Assembly: GCA_900765105.1 (NCBI GenBank)
Contig: CAAFQM010000038.1
Location: forward strand, 1-36,151
Reading direction: 5' to 3'
DNA from: an uncultured Faecalibacterium sp.
GTDB lineage: Bacteria > Bacillota > Clostridia > Oscillospirales > Ruminococcaceae
DNA length: 36,151 bases
The notes beneath the pieces are model-generated. The model was not told where the DNA came from. It saw only the letters and a list, made by a program, of their open reading frames with translations, and ran no database searches. Below, one piece after another: positions 27,090-33,909 of the stretch (its first letter is position 1; the number at the start of each line of letters is the position of its first letter). The translations under genes and the position numbers were made by a program.

Positions 27090-27863
27090 ATGCGTCCGGT
27101 TCTGGAAGTATGTGTGGACAGCACCGCCAGTGCGCTGGCGGCAAAACGGGGCGGGGCAGACCGGCTGGAGCTGTGCGCCGACCTTATCATCGGCGGCACG
27201 ACGCCCAGTCTGGCATTGCTACGGCAGGTGAAGGAACAGACCGGACTGCCGGTGCGGGCATTGCTGCGGCCCCGATTCGGGGATTTCTGCTATGACCGCT
27301 GGGAGCTGGCGCAGATGGTGCAGTCGGCAGAAGAACTGGTAAAGGCAGGGGCGGACGGCATTGTTACCGGTGTTCTGACCCCGGACGGACAGCTGGACAC
27401 GAAAGCCATGCGCCCCATTTATGCGGCGGCAACCGAAGCGGCAACACAGGCAGGACACCCTGTAGCACTGACGGTTCACCGTGCGTTCGATGTCTGCGCC
27501 GACCCCTTTGCGGCATTGGAAACAGCCGTAGAGCTGGGGGTATGCACCATCCTGACCAGCGGGCAGGCAGCCAGCGCACCATCTGGGGCAGACCTGCTGC
27601 GTGAGCTGATAAAGCGGGCGAATGGCCGGGTGGAGATCCTTGCCGGGGCGGGCGTCTCGGCGGAGAACATCCCGGCGCTTGCGGCGCAGACCGGGGGGTG
27701 TGCTTTCCATCTCTCCGGCAAGCAGGTGCTGGACAGCCGCATGACCTTCCGGCGGGAGGGCGTGCCCATGGGCCTGCCGGGGTTCTCGGAGTTTGAGGTG
27801 TGGCAGACCGGCGAGGAAAAAGTCCGCGCCGCCCGGCAGGCGCTGGATGCCATCCAGCGATAA
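27090..27863 (+). CDS. cutC: CutC family protein
   Basis: A 257-residue TIM-barrel protein of the CutC family. It opens VLEVCVDSTASALAAKRGGADRLELCADLIIGGTTPSLALL and contains LLRPRFGDFCY, GADGIVTGVLTPDGQLD, LTVHRAFDVC and ILAGAGVSAENIP, all family-typical. The name comes from copper tolerance in E. coli, but that role has been questioned and the enzymatic activity is not settled. GGGAGGA precedes ATG 27090 by six bases; in-frame codons upstream lack support. It stands alone between two hairpin terminators. Confidence 0.92.
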   Translation: MRPVLEVCVDSTASALAAKRGGADRLELCADLIIGGTTPSLALLRQVKEQTGLPVRALLRPRFGDFCYDRWELAQMVQSAEELVKAGADGIVTGVLTPDGQLDTKAMRPIYAAATEAATQAGHPVALTVHRAFDVCADPFAALETAVELGVCTILTSGQAASAPSGADLLRELIKRANGRVEILAGAGVSAENIPALAAQTGGCAFHLSGKQVLDSRMTFRREGVPMGLPGFSEFEVWQTGEEKVRAARQALDAIQR

Positions 27864-27871
27864 GATACAAA

Positions 27872-27913
27872 AAACAGGAGCAGCTGCATGTTGTGTGCAA
27901 CTGCTCCTGTTTA
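27872..27913. terminator. Bidirectional terminator between cutC and luxS
   Basis: AAACAGGAGCAG pairs with CTGCTCCTGTTT, with an inner TGCA/TGCA stem. A-runs on the left and T-runs on the right serve both convergent genes. Confidence 0.8.
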
Positions 27914-27919
27914 TTTGAT

Positions 27920-28372
27920 TTAGTAGTGCAGCTTATCGGCGGTCAGTGCTTCCAGCACGGGCAGCATGGCGGCGGCCTCCGCCTTTGCGGCGGGCAGGTC
28001 CATGTCGCGGTAGTTGCCGCATTCCACCTCGCTGGCACCGGGCACGGCGCCTTCAAAGGCAGCCATAAAGCGGAAGGACTCCACCGTCAGTTCCAACGCA
28101 TCGGCGGGGGACAGCCCCCGGGTCAGCAGGTAGAAACCGGTGCGGCAGCCCATGGGGCCGACGTAGATGACGCCGTCCTTGAACTTGCTGTTGCGCGCAT
28201 AAGTGGCAAACAGATGTTCCAGCGTATGGGCAGCGCCGGTGGTAAGGTAATCGCCCTGATTCGGTTTTTTCATGCGGATATCCCAGGTCAGCACGTCGCC
28301 GTCCTGACGGCTCAGGTACATGCCGCGGTCGAGCTTGGTATGGTCCACACAGAAGCTTGCAATGCGTTCCAT
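27920..28372 (-). CDS. luxS: S-ribosylhomocysteine lyase LuxS
   Basis: A 150-residue metalloenzyme that splits S-ribosylhomocysteine into homocysteine and DPD, the precursor of autoinducer-2, as part of the activated methyl cycle. Metal ligands H49 and H53 lie in AAHTLEHL with catalytic E52; C76 in GPMGCRTGFY is the second catalytic residue and C118 in VECGNYRDMD the third ligand. GGAGGA precedes the ATG. It starts 16 bp after pyk on the same strand and probably shares its transcript, an unusual pairing. No pfs or metabolic neighbour of the cycle is adjacent. Confidence 0.96.
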   Translation of the reverse strand: MERIASFCVDHTKLDRGMYLSRQDGDVLTWDIRMKKPNQGDYLTTGAAHTLEHLFATYARNSKFKDGVIYVGPMGCRTGFYLLTRGLSPADALELTVESFRFMAAFEGAVPGASEVECGNYRDMDLPAAKAEAAAMLPVLEALTADKLHY

Positions 28373-28388
28373 CTGTATGTCCTCCGGT

Positions 28389-30146
28389 TTATGCCTGCAG
28401 GCGCTGCACGCTGCCGTGAGCGCAGTCCACAGCGACCATCAGGCCATCGCGGATGTGGCTGGTGGCACCGGCGGCACCCACAACGGTGGGTTTCTGCAGA
28501 GCCTTGCCCACGATGGCGGCGTGGCTGTTCAGGCCGGGTTCCTCCACCACCAGAGCGGAGGCGTCGCGGACGAAGTCCATCATCTCGTTGCTGGTGGAAG
28601 GCACAACCAGAACCATGCCGGGCTTGAACTTGGCACGGACTTCTTCCAGCGTGCGGCAGACGCAGGCTTTGCCGGTGGCGTTGGTCACATCGGCGTTCTC
28701 ACGGCCCACGCCCACGCCGGTGGCCAGACAGTTGCCCACCATGTGGATTTTGATCATGTTGGTGGTGCCGGACACGCCCACGGGCACGCCGGCGGTGACA
28801 ACGGCCAGCTCGCCGTTGTGCAGGTAGCCGTTCTCCTTGGCCAGAGAGGTGGACATCTCGATCAGTTCATCGGTGCTGTGTGCCAGAGACATCATCAGCG
28901 GGGTGATGCCCCAGCTCAGGGCCAGCTGGCGCTGCACCTGCTCCTTCATGACGCAGGCGATGATGGGCTGCTCGGGGCGGTACTTGCTCAGCAGGCGGGC
29001 CGTGTTGCCGGACTCGGACACGGTGACGATGGCGGCGGCGTTCACGTCCTTTGCGGTCAGGCAGGCAGCGTGTGCGGTCGCATCGCTGACGCTGATCTTA
29101 CCGTTGGTGCTCTCGGTCAGGGGAGCAAAACGGGAGTGGTTCTCCTGCTCGGTACGCTCGGCGATGGCGGACATGGTCTTGAGCGCTTCCACGGGGTAAG
29201 CACCTGCAGCGGTCTCGCCGGACAGCATGATGGCAGAGGTGCCGTCATAGATGGCGTTTGCCACGTCGGAGATCTCGGCGCGGGTGGGGCGGGGGTTCAC
29301 GATCATGCTGTCCAGCATCTGAGTAGCGGTGACGATGGGCTTACCGAAGGAGAAGGAGCGCTCGATGATGTTCTTCTGGATGCCGGGCAGCTCGGTGAAG
29401 TCGATCTCGACGCCCAGATCGCCGCGGGCGACCATAACGGCGTCGGCGGCAGCCAGAATGCTGTCGATGTTGTTCACGCCCTCGCGGTTCTCGATCTTTG
29501 CAATGATGCGGATGTCGGAGTCGTACTCATTCAGCAGGTTACGGATGTCGTAGACGTCCTGTGCGGTGCGCACGAAGGAAGCTGCGATGAAATCGAAGCC
29601 CTGCTGTGCGCCGAAGATGATATCGTCGCGGTCGCGCTGGCTCATATACGGCATGGACAGATGCACGCCGGGGACGTTGACGCCCTTCTTGTTCTTGATC
29701 TTGCCGCTGTTCAGCACCTTGCAGACGATGTCGGTGTCGTTGACGGTCTGGATCTGCAGCTTGATCAGGCCGTCGTCCAGCATGATGGTGCCGCCGGGCT
29801 GCACGTCCTGCGGCAGATCCTTGTAGGTGATGGAGCAGATCTCCTTGGTGCCCTCGACCTCGCGGGTGGTCAGGGTGAACATCTGGCCGGCATCCAGCAT
29901 CTCGGTGCCGTTCTTAAAGTCCTTCAGGCGGATCTCGGGGCCCTTGGTGTCCAGCAGGGCAGCGACCGGCAGACCTAGCTCTTCACGGATGGACTTCAGC
30001 TTTTCGAGACGGCCCAGGTGCTCTTCGTGGGAGCCGTGGGAAAAATTGAACCGGGCAACGTTCATGCCGTTGGCGACCAGCTCGCGCAGAACGCCTTCTT
30101 TATCGGTGGACGGGCCCAGGGTGCAGATGATCTTGGTTTTTCTCAT
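28389..30146 (-). CDS. pyk: Pyruvate kinase with C-terminal PEP-utiliser domain
   Basis: A 585-residue enzyme making ATP and pyruvate from ADP and phosphoenolpyruvate. The catalytic barrel has RKTKIICTLGPST, ARFNFSHGSHEEH, LDTKGPEIR, the catalytic AKIENREGVNNID and VMVARGDLGVEI, and TATQMLDSMI. About 105 extra residues at the end (from about 480) form the PEP-utiliser-type domain found in Bacillus and many Clostridia, with its LNSHAAIVGKALQKPTVVG histidine motif. ATG 30146 is chosen: GGAGG ends eight bases upstream, whereas a TTG at 30161 would overlap that site. Driven by a promoter 150 bp upstream. Confidence 0.96.
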   Translation of the reverse strand: MRKTKIICTLGPSTDKEGVLRELVANGMNVARFNFSHGSHEEHLGRLEKLKSIREELGLPVAALLDTKGPEIRLKDFKNGTEMLDAGQMFTLTTREVEGTKEICSITYKDLPQDVQPGGTIMLDDGLIKLQIQTVNDTDIVCKVLNSGKIKNKKGVNVPGVHLSMPYMSQRDRDDIIFGAQQGFDFIAASFVRTAQDVYDIRNLLNEYDSDIRIIAKIENREGVNNIDSILAAADAVMVARGDLGVEIDFTELPGIQKNIIERSFSFGKPIVTATQMLDSMIVNPRPTRAEISDVANAIYDGTSAIMLSGETAAGAYPVEALKTMSAIAERTEQENHSRFAPLTESTNGKISVSDATAHAACLTAKDVNAAAIVTVSESGNTARLLSKYRPEQPIIACVMKEQVQRQLALSWGITPLMMSLAHSTDELIEMSTSLAKENGYLHNGELAVVTAGVPVGVSGTTNMIKIHMVGNCLATGVGVGRENADVTNATGKACVCRTLEEVRAKFKPGMVLVVPSTSNEMMDFVRDASALVVEEPGLNSHAAIVGKALQKPTVVGAAGATSHIRDGLMVAVDCAHGSVQRLQA

Positions 30147-30271
30147 ATACTTTACCTCCAACTACTCTTTCTCATTCTCTATTTTGCGGCAGGCCGTCTG
30201 CTGTCATGCAGGCAGGCCGCACACGACCAACGGGAAAAATCCCGTGCAGTGGTGAAAAAACGGAAAAGCTC

Positions 30272-30416
30272 TTGCATTCCAAAACTCTTCCATCTACTAT
30301 TATAATCGCTTGGATACAATAGGGCAAGTAAAAAATAGGTGAAGAAAGCAGATTTTTCGTCGGTTAAGACCTCTTTGCCGCGGAATGACGATACTGCGGC
30401 AAAATTGCGTTTTTTC
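30272..30416 (+). ncRNA. Candidate small RNA between pyk and deoB
   Basis: Divergent from and overlapping the pyk promoter, the plus strand has TTGCAT (30272-30277), 17 nt, then TACTAT (30295-30300). A transcript from about 30307 would reach a TTTGCCGC/GCGGCAAA hairpin (30374-30403) and a T6 run at 30410-30415, about 110 nt in all, with no open frame of note. The T-run is seven bases after the stem, so the terminator is imperfect. This is a sequence-only proposal. Confidence 0.22.
30299..30327 (-). promoter_or_regulatory. Sigma-A promoter for pyk-luxS
   Basis: On the minus strand TTGCCC (30327-30322) and TATAAT (30304-30299) are 17 nt apart. The leader of about 145 nt carries a CGGGA/TCCCG hairpin and a larger GC-rich stem (30186-30220). 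Confidence 0.65.
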
Positions 30417-30489
30417 GTTGTCGGATTTGTGAACGAAATGACAAACTTTTTGGCAAAAATGACGGAGATTTTCCGGCGCGGAAAAAGCC

Positions 30490-30518
30490 TTGCATCCGGT
30501 GCGGGTTTTGCTTATAAT
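30490..30518 (+). promoter_or_regulatory. Sigma-A promoter for deoB
   Basis: TTGCAT (30490-30495) and TATAAT (30513-30518) with a 17-nt spacer; start near 30525. Confidence 0.7.
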
Positions 30519-30541
30519 GATAGGTAAGAAGTATCACTTTA

Positions 30542-30560
30542 TCCGGGGCGATACCCCGGA
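30542..30560 (+). promoter_or_regulatory. Hairpin abutting the deoB ribosome site
   Basis: TCCGGGG (30542-30548) pairs with CCCCGGA (30554-30560). Its 3' arm covers the first bases of a GGAGG at 30558-30562, upstream of a second GGAG (30567-30570) that fits the chosen start. It may tune translation. Confidence 0.4.
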
Positions 30561-30579
30561 GGAAATGGAGAAAACCGAT

Positions 30580-31758
30580 ATGGAAAAGCGTGTTTTTCTG
30601 ATCGTCCTCGACAGTTTCGGCATCGGCGCAGAGCCGGACGCCGCCGCGTTCGGCGACGAGGGCACCAACACTCTGGGCGCGATCGCAAAGCACCCGAATT
30701 TCAATTGCCCCAATCTGCGCAAACTGGGCCTGTTCAACATCGACGGAGTGACCGCCGGCGAAAAGACCGATGCACCCGCCGGTGCCTTTGCCCGCCTGCA
30801 GGAGCAGAGCATGGGCAAGGATACCACCATCGGCCACTGGGAGATCGCCGGTGTGGTCAGCCCGAAACCGCTGCCCACCTTCCCTGAGGGCTTCCCGGAC
30901 GAGCTGATCCATGAGTTTGAGGAAAAGACCGGCCACAAAGTGCTGTGCAACAAGCCCTACTCCGGCACGCAGGTGCTGAAGGACTACGGTGAGCAGGCCA
31001 TGCGGGAGAACGCTCTCATCGTCTACACCAGCGCCGACAGCGTTTTTCAGGTGGCGGCCAACGAAGAGCTGGTGCCGGTGCCGGAGCTGTACCGTTACTG
31101 CGAGATCGCCCGTGAGATGCTCAAGGGCGAGTACGGCGTGGGCCGTGTCATTGCGCGCCCCTTCCTGGGCAAGACTGCCGACACCTTCTACCGTACCACA
31201 AACCGCCACGACCTGAGCCTGAAGCCGCCCCGCGCCACCATGCTCGACCTGCTCAAGGGCGCAGGCAAGGACGTTATCGCCGTGGGCAAGATCTTTGACA
31301 TCTTCGACGGCGAGGGCGTGACCGAAAAGATCAAGACCACCGGCAACACCAACGGCATCGCCTTTACTAAGGCCTTGCAGACCCGCGATTTCGAAGGTCT
31401 GGCCTTTGTGAATCTGGTGGACTTTGATATGCTGTACGGCCACCGCCGCGATGTAGCAGGCTATGCCGCTGCCGCCACCGAGTTCGACAAGTTCCTTGCC
31501 GACTTTATCCCCGGGATGCGGGAGGGCGACCTTCTGATGGTGACAGCGGACCACGGCTGCGATCCGTCCTATACCAAGACCACCGACCACACCCGCGAGT
31601 ATGTGCCGTACCTTGTCTGCGGCAAGGGCGTGAAGCCCGGCGTGGACCTCGGCACGAAGCTGTGCTTCGGCACCATTGCGCAGACCATCTGCGAATATCT
31701 GGGCGTGGACGCTTCCTCTCTGGACGGCAAGAGCGTCTGGAACGAGATCAAGGCATAA
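30580..31758 (+). CDS. deoB: Phosphopentomutase
   Basis: A 392-residue alkaline-phosphatase-superfamily enzyme interconverting (deoxy)ribose-1-phosphate and 5-phosphate, linking nucleoside breakdown to the pentose pathway. Metal-site motifs are RVFLIVLDSFGIGAEPDA at the start, the phosphorylated-threonine region GKDTTIGHWEIAG, and near the end VDFDMLYGHRRD and TADHGCDPSYTKTTDHTREYVP. ATG 30580 matches the usual start MxKRVFLIVLDSFG and has GGAG nine bases before it; the ATG at 30565 lies only two bases from the GGAGG. It is transcribed alone; no nucleoside phosphorylase or transporter lies beside it. Confidence 0.94.
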   Translation: MEKRVFLIVLDSFGIGAEPDAAAFGDEGTNTLGAIAKHPNFNCPNLRKLGLFNIDGVTAGEKTDAPAGAFARLQEQSMGKDTTIGHWEIAGVVSPKPLPTFPEGFPDELIHEFEEKTGHKVLCNKPYSGTQVLKDYGEQAMRENALIVYTSADSVFQVAANEELVPVPELYRYCEIAREMLKGEYGVGRVIARPFLGKTADTFYRTTNRHDLSLKPPRATMLDLLKGAGKDVIAVGKIFDIFDGEGVTEKIKTTGNTNGIAFTKALQTRDFEGLAFVNLVDFDMLYGHRRDVAGYAAAATEFDKFLADFIPGMREGDLLMVTADHGCDPSYTKTTDHTREYVPYLVCGKGVKPGVDLGTKLCFGTIAQTICEYLGVDASSLDGKSVWNEIKA

Positions 31759-31770
31759 AAAGAGCATAAG

Positions 31771-31804
31771 AAAACCCGGACTGCTGCGGCGGTCCGGGTT
31801 TTTC
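31771..31804. terminator. Bidirectional terminator between deoB and the LCP gene
   Basis: AAAACCCGGAC pairs with GTCCGGGTTTT around TGCTGCGGCG, with T on the right and A on the left, between convergent genes. Confidence 0.85.
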
Positions 31805-31818
31805 TGTGCTATGTCGGA

Positions 31819-33528
31819 TCAGGAAGCAGCGTTCTGCTGCTGGGATGCCGCGTTATAGATGGCATCCAGAATGGTGGAAGCGGCATTGTAGATGGAGGAT
31901 GCCGCCTGCTCTACTTCTTCCTGCGTGGGCAGAGAGATGGAAGGTGCTTCGGTGGAAGCATCGCCGCCGGTCTCGCCCTGTGCGGGAGCTTCCGGCTCCT
32001 GCGGCTGGGTATCGGCAGGCTGCTCTGCAGGCTGCTCTGCGGGCTGTTCGGCAGGCGTTTCGGCCGGGGCTTCTTCGGGGACGCTTTCAGCAGGCGCATC
32101 CAGGATGACGCTCTCGGCAGATTCCTCCGGCACGGAGACTGCGGCATCCGGGTCGGTGGTGGGGGTGAACACGTCGGTCTTTTCCGGCTTCTGGCTTGTG
32201 GAAGCAACGGAGCCTTCGCCGCCCAGAACGGAGGCAATCATTTCCCTGGCCTTGCTCACCGAGGCGTCATCCGGTTTCATGACGTAAAGCTTCTGCCCCT
32301 TGGCGGAGTAGCACTTGGTGCTGGTGGAGCCGGAACCGGTGACAGTGTAGCTCTGGATGTCCCACTCGGCAAAATCGCTCAGCTGCATGCGCACCAGAGC
32401 GCTGATCTGCTCCTGCGAGAAATCGGTCACAAAGCAGTCGGATGCGGCGTCCATGATCTTGGAAAAGCCCATCAGCAGGGCGGGGGACTTGATCTTGTTC
32501 AGCATGGCATCAATGACTTTCATCTGGTTGATGCCGCGCTGGATATCGCCGGATGCAAAGGCGTGGCGCTCGCGGGCAAAGGCAAGGGCCGACTTGCCGT
32601 CCAGATGGTTCCAGCCTTCCACAAATGTGGTGGGGTCATAATAGCCGGGGCTGCCCACCGAGGTGAACGCCTGATCGGAGTAGACATCCACGCCGCCCAG
32701 CGCATCCACAATGTTGATGAAGCCCGAGAAGTTGATGCGGATGTAGTGATCGACATTGATGCCATAGAGGTTGCCCAGCGTGGCCATACTGGTCTCCACG
32801 CCGTACAGACCGGCATGGGTCAGTTTGTCCTTGCTGTCGGTGCCCGCCAGATCAACGTAATAGTCGCGGGGCGTATTGATCAGCGCCACCCGCTTGGTCA
32901 CGGGGTTCACGACTGCAAGGATGTTCACATCGCTGCGGGCATTTTCGGTCAGCTCGCCGCGGGTATCCACGCCGCTCAGGTAGATCACGAACGGCTCCTT
33001 GGTGATCTTGTTGGCCTCGGCACCGGTCAGGATGCCGTTGGTCATGTTGTCCAGAGCGGAAAGGCCCTGCTGCGCCCAGATGCAGCCAAGCGCCATGGCG
33101 GCGCACAGGAACACCGAGAACACACGGGAGACTTTGCCGGGAATGTCATACTCCTGACAGCGCTTGACCAGCATCCACAGCAGGAACAGCAGAGCGGCAA
33201 GGATGACCAGATACAGCACGGGCAGCATCTGGGTGCGCCACAGCTGCACCAGCGAAAGGATGCTCAGGATGCCCTGCACCCAGAGCAAAATCTGCCCGAA
33301 GCGGGAGGGCATCACGGCTGCACCGTCTGTCGGACCGCTGCGGCGCGGGGGCGGGGTGCGGCGGCTGCCGCTGTTCGGCTTATTGGACGAAGGGCGGCGG
33401 GGCGGTTTGGGCGGCTCCGGCGGGGTGTCGGAGAAAAAGGCGGAGCTGTCCACCACAACGGTACGGTCCTCGGTACCGCCGGCCTTCCGGCCTACATGGC
33501 GCAGGGAACGATTGGAATCATCTTTCAT
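31819..33528 (-). CDS. LytR-CpsA-Psr (LCP) family glycopolymer transferase
   Basis: A 569-residue membrane protein. LCP enzymes move teichoic acids or capsule glycans from undecaprenyl lipid carriers to peptidoglycan. After a Pro/Arg-rich cytoplasmic tail (1-75) come three membrane helices (about 78-96, 101-121, 136-152). The extracellular LCP domain (about 175-390) has YLSGVDTRGELTENARSDVNILAVVNP, LINTPRDYYVDL, the INFSGFINIVDALGGVDVYSD segment and LDGKSALAFARERHAFASGDIQRGINQ. The last 150 residues are Pro/Glu/Ala/Gln-rich with AEQP repeats encoded by a 12-bp tandem repeat at 32015-32050. AAGGAGA precedes the ATG. Third gene of the nadE operon. Confidence 0.92.
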   Translation of the reverse strand: MKDDSNRSLRHVGRKAGGTEDRTVVVDSSAFFSDTPPEPPKPPRRPSSNKPNSGSRRTPPPRRSGPTDGAAVMPSRFGQILLWVQGILSILSLVQLWRTQMLPVLYLVILAALLFLLWMLVKRCQEYDIPGKVSRVFSVFLCAAMALGCIWAQQGLSALDNMTNGILTGAEANKITKEPFVIYLSGVDTRGELTENARSDVNILAVVNPVTKRVALINTPRDYYVDLAGTDSKDKLTHAGLYGVETSMATLGNLYGINVDHYIRINFSGFINIVDALGGVDVYSDQAFTSVGSPGYYDPTTFVEGWNHLDGKSALAFARERHAFASGDIQRGINQMKVIDAMLNKIKSPALLMGFSKIMDAASDCFVTDFSQEQISALVRMQLSDFAEWDIQSYTVTGSGSTSTKCYSAKGQKLYVMKPDDASVSKAREMIASVLGGEGSVASTSQKPEKTDVFTPTTDPDAAVSVPEESAESVILDAPAESVPEEAPAETPAEQPAEQPAEQPADTQPQEPEAPAQGETGGDASTEAPSISLPTQEEVEQAASSIYNAASTILDAIYNAASQQQNAAS

Positions 33529-33553
33529 AGGGATCTCCTTCTGAGCAGGGTGC

Positions 33554-33907
33554 TCATTCAGCCGGGACGATGGTCAGCACGGCGCGGGCCGGCAGGCAGG
33601 TGGCCGTCTGGTCCTCGTTGGAAAGCCAGCCGAAGCCTTCGCAGATATGGTCCGGGCAGGGGGAATCCACGAACCGGGCAGCACCGTCCTTGATCTCAAT
33701 GTGCACGGTATAATAACCGGTGTCCACATCGTAGGTCTCGTTGACGTCCAGCGGCAGGTTCATGGTAGTGTTGTTGTCGCCGTAGATCAGTTCGGCGCGC
33801 AGGGGCTGGGTGGTGGAGCGCAGATTGCGCAGCACCAGCAGCACCGCGGCAATTGCCAGCACGATGATGACAAAAATGACATTGATGAGAATGTTCTTTT
33901 TCTTCAT
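33554..33907 (-). CDS. NusG domain II-containing membrane-anchored protein
   Basis: A 117-residue protein with an N-terminal membrane helix (about 6-28) and a small extracytoplasmic beta domain. NLPLDVNETYDVDTGYYTVHIEIKDGAARFVDSPCPDHICEGFGWLSNEDQTATCLPARAVLTI is characteristic of the NusG domain II family (PF07009 type), which is not the transcription factor NusG. Three cysteines (in SPCPDHIC and TATC) are conserved in my recollection of the family. Function is unknown. ATG 33907 follows AAGGA inside the end of nadE; its reading frame begins two bases after the nadE stop. The LCP gene follows after 25 bp. Confidence 0.82.
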   Translation of the reverse strand: MKKKNILINVIFVIIVLAIAAVLLVLRNLRSTTQPLRAELIYGDNNTTMNLPLDVNETYDVDTGYYTVHIEIKDGAARFVDSPCPDHICEGFGWLSNEDQTATCLPARAVLTIVPAE

Positions 33908-33909
33908 AA

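Noticed and set aside
33554..33907. Transcription factor NusG
   Set aside because: The protein has a membrane anchor and only the domain II-like fold; it lacks the NGN and KOW domains.
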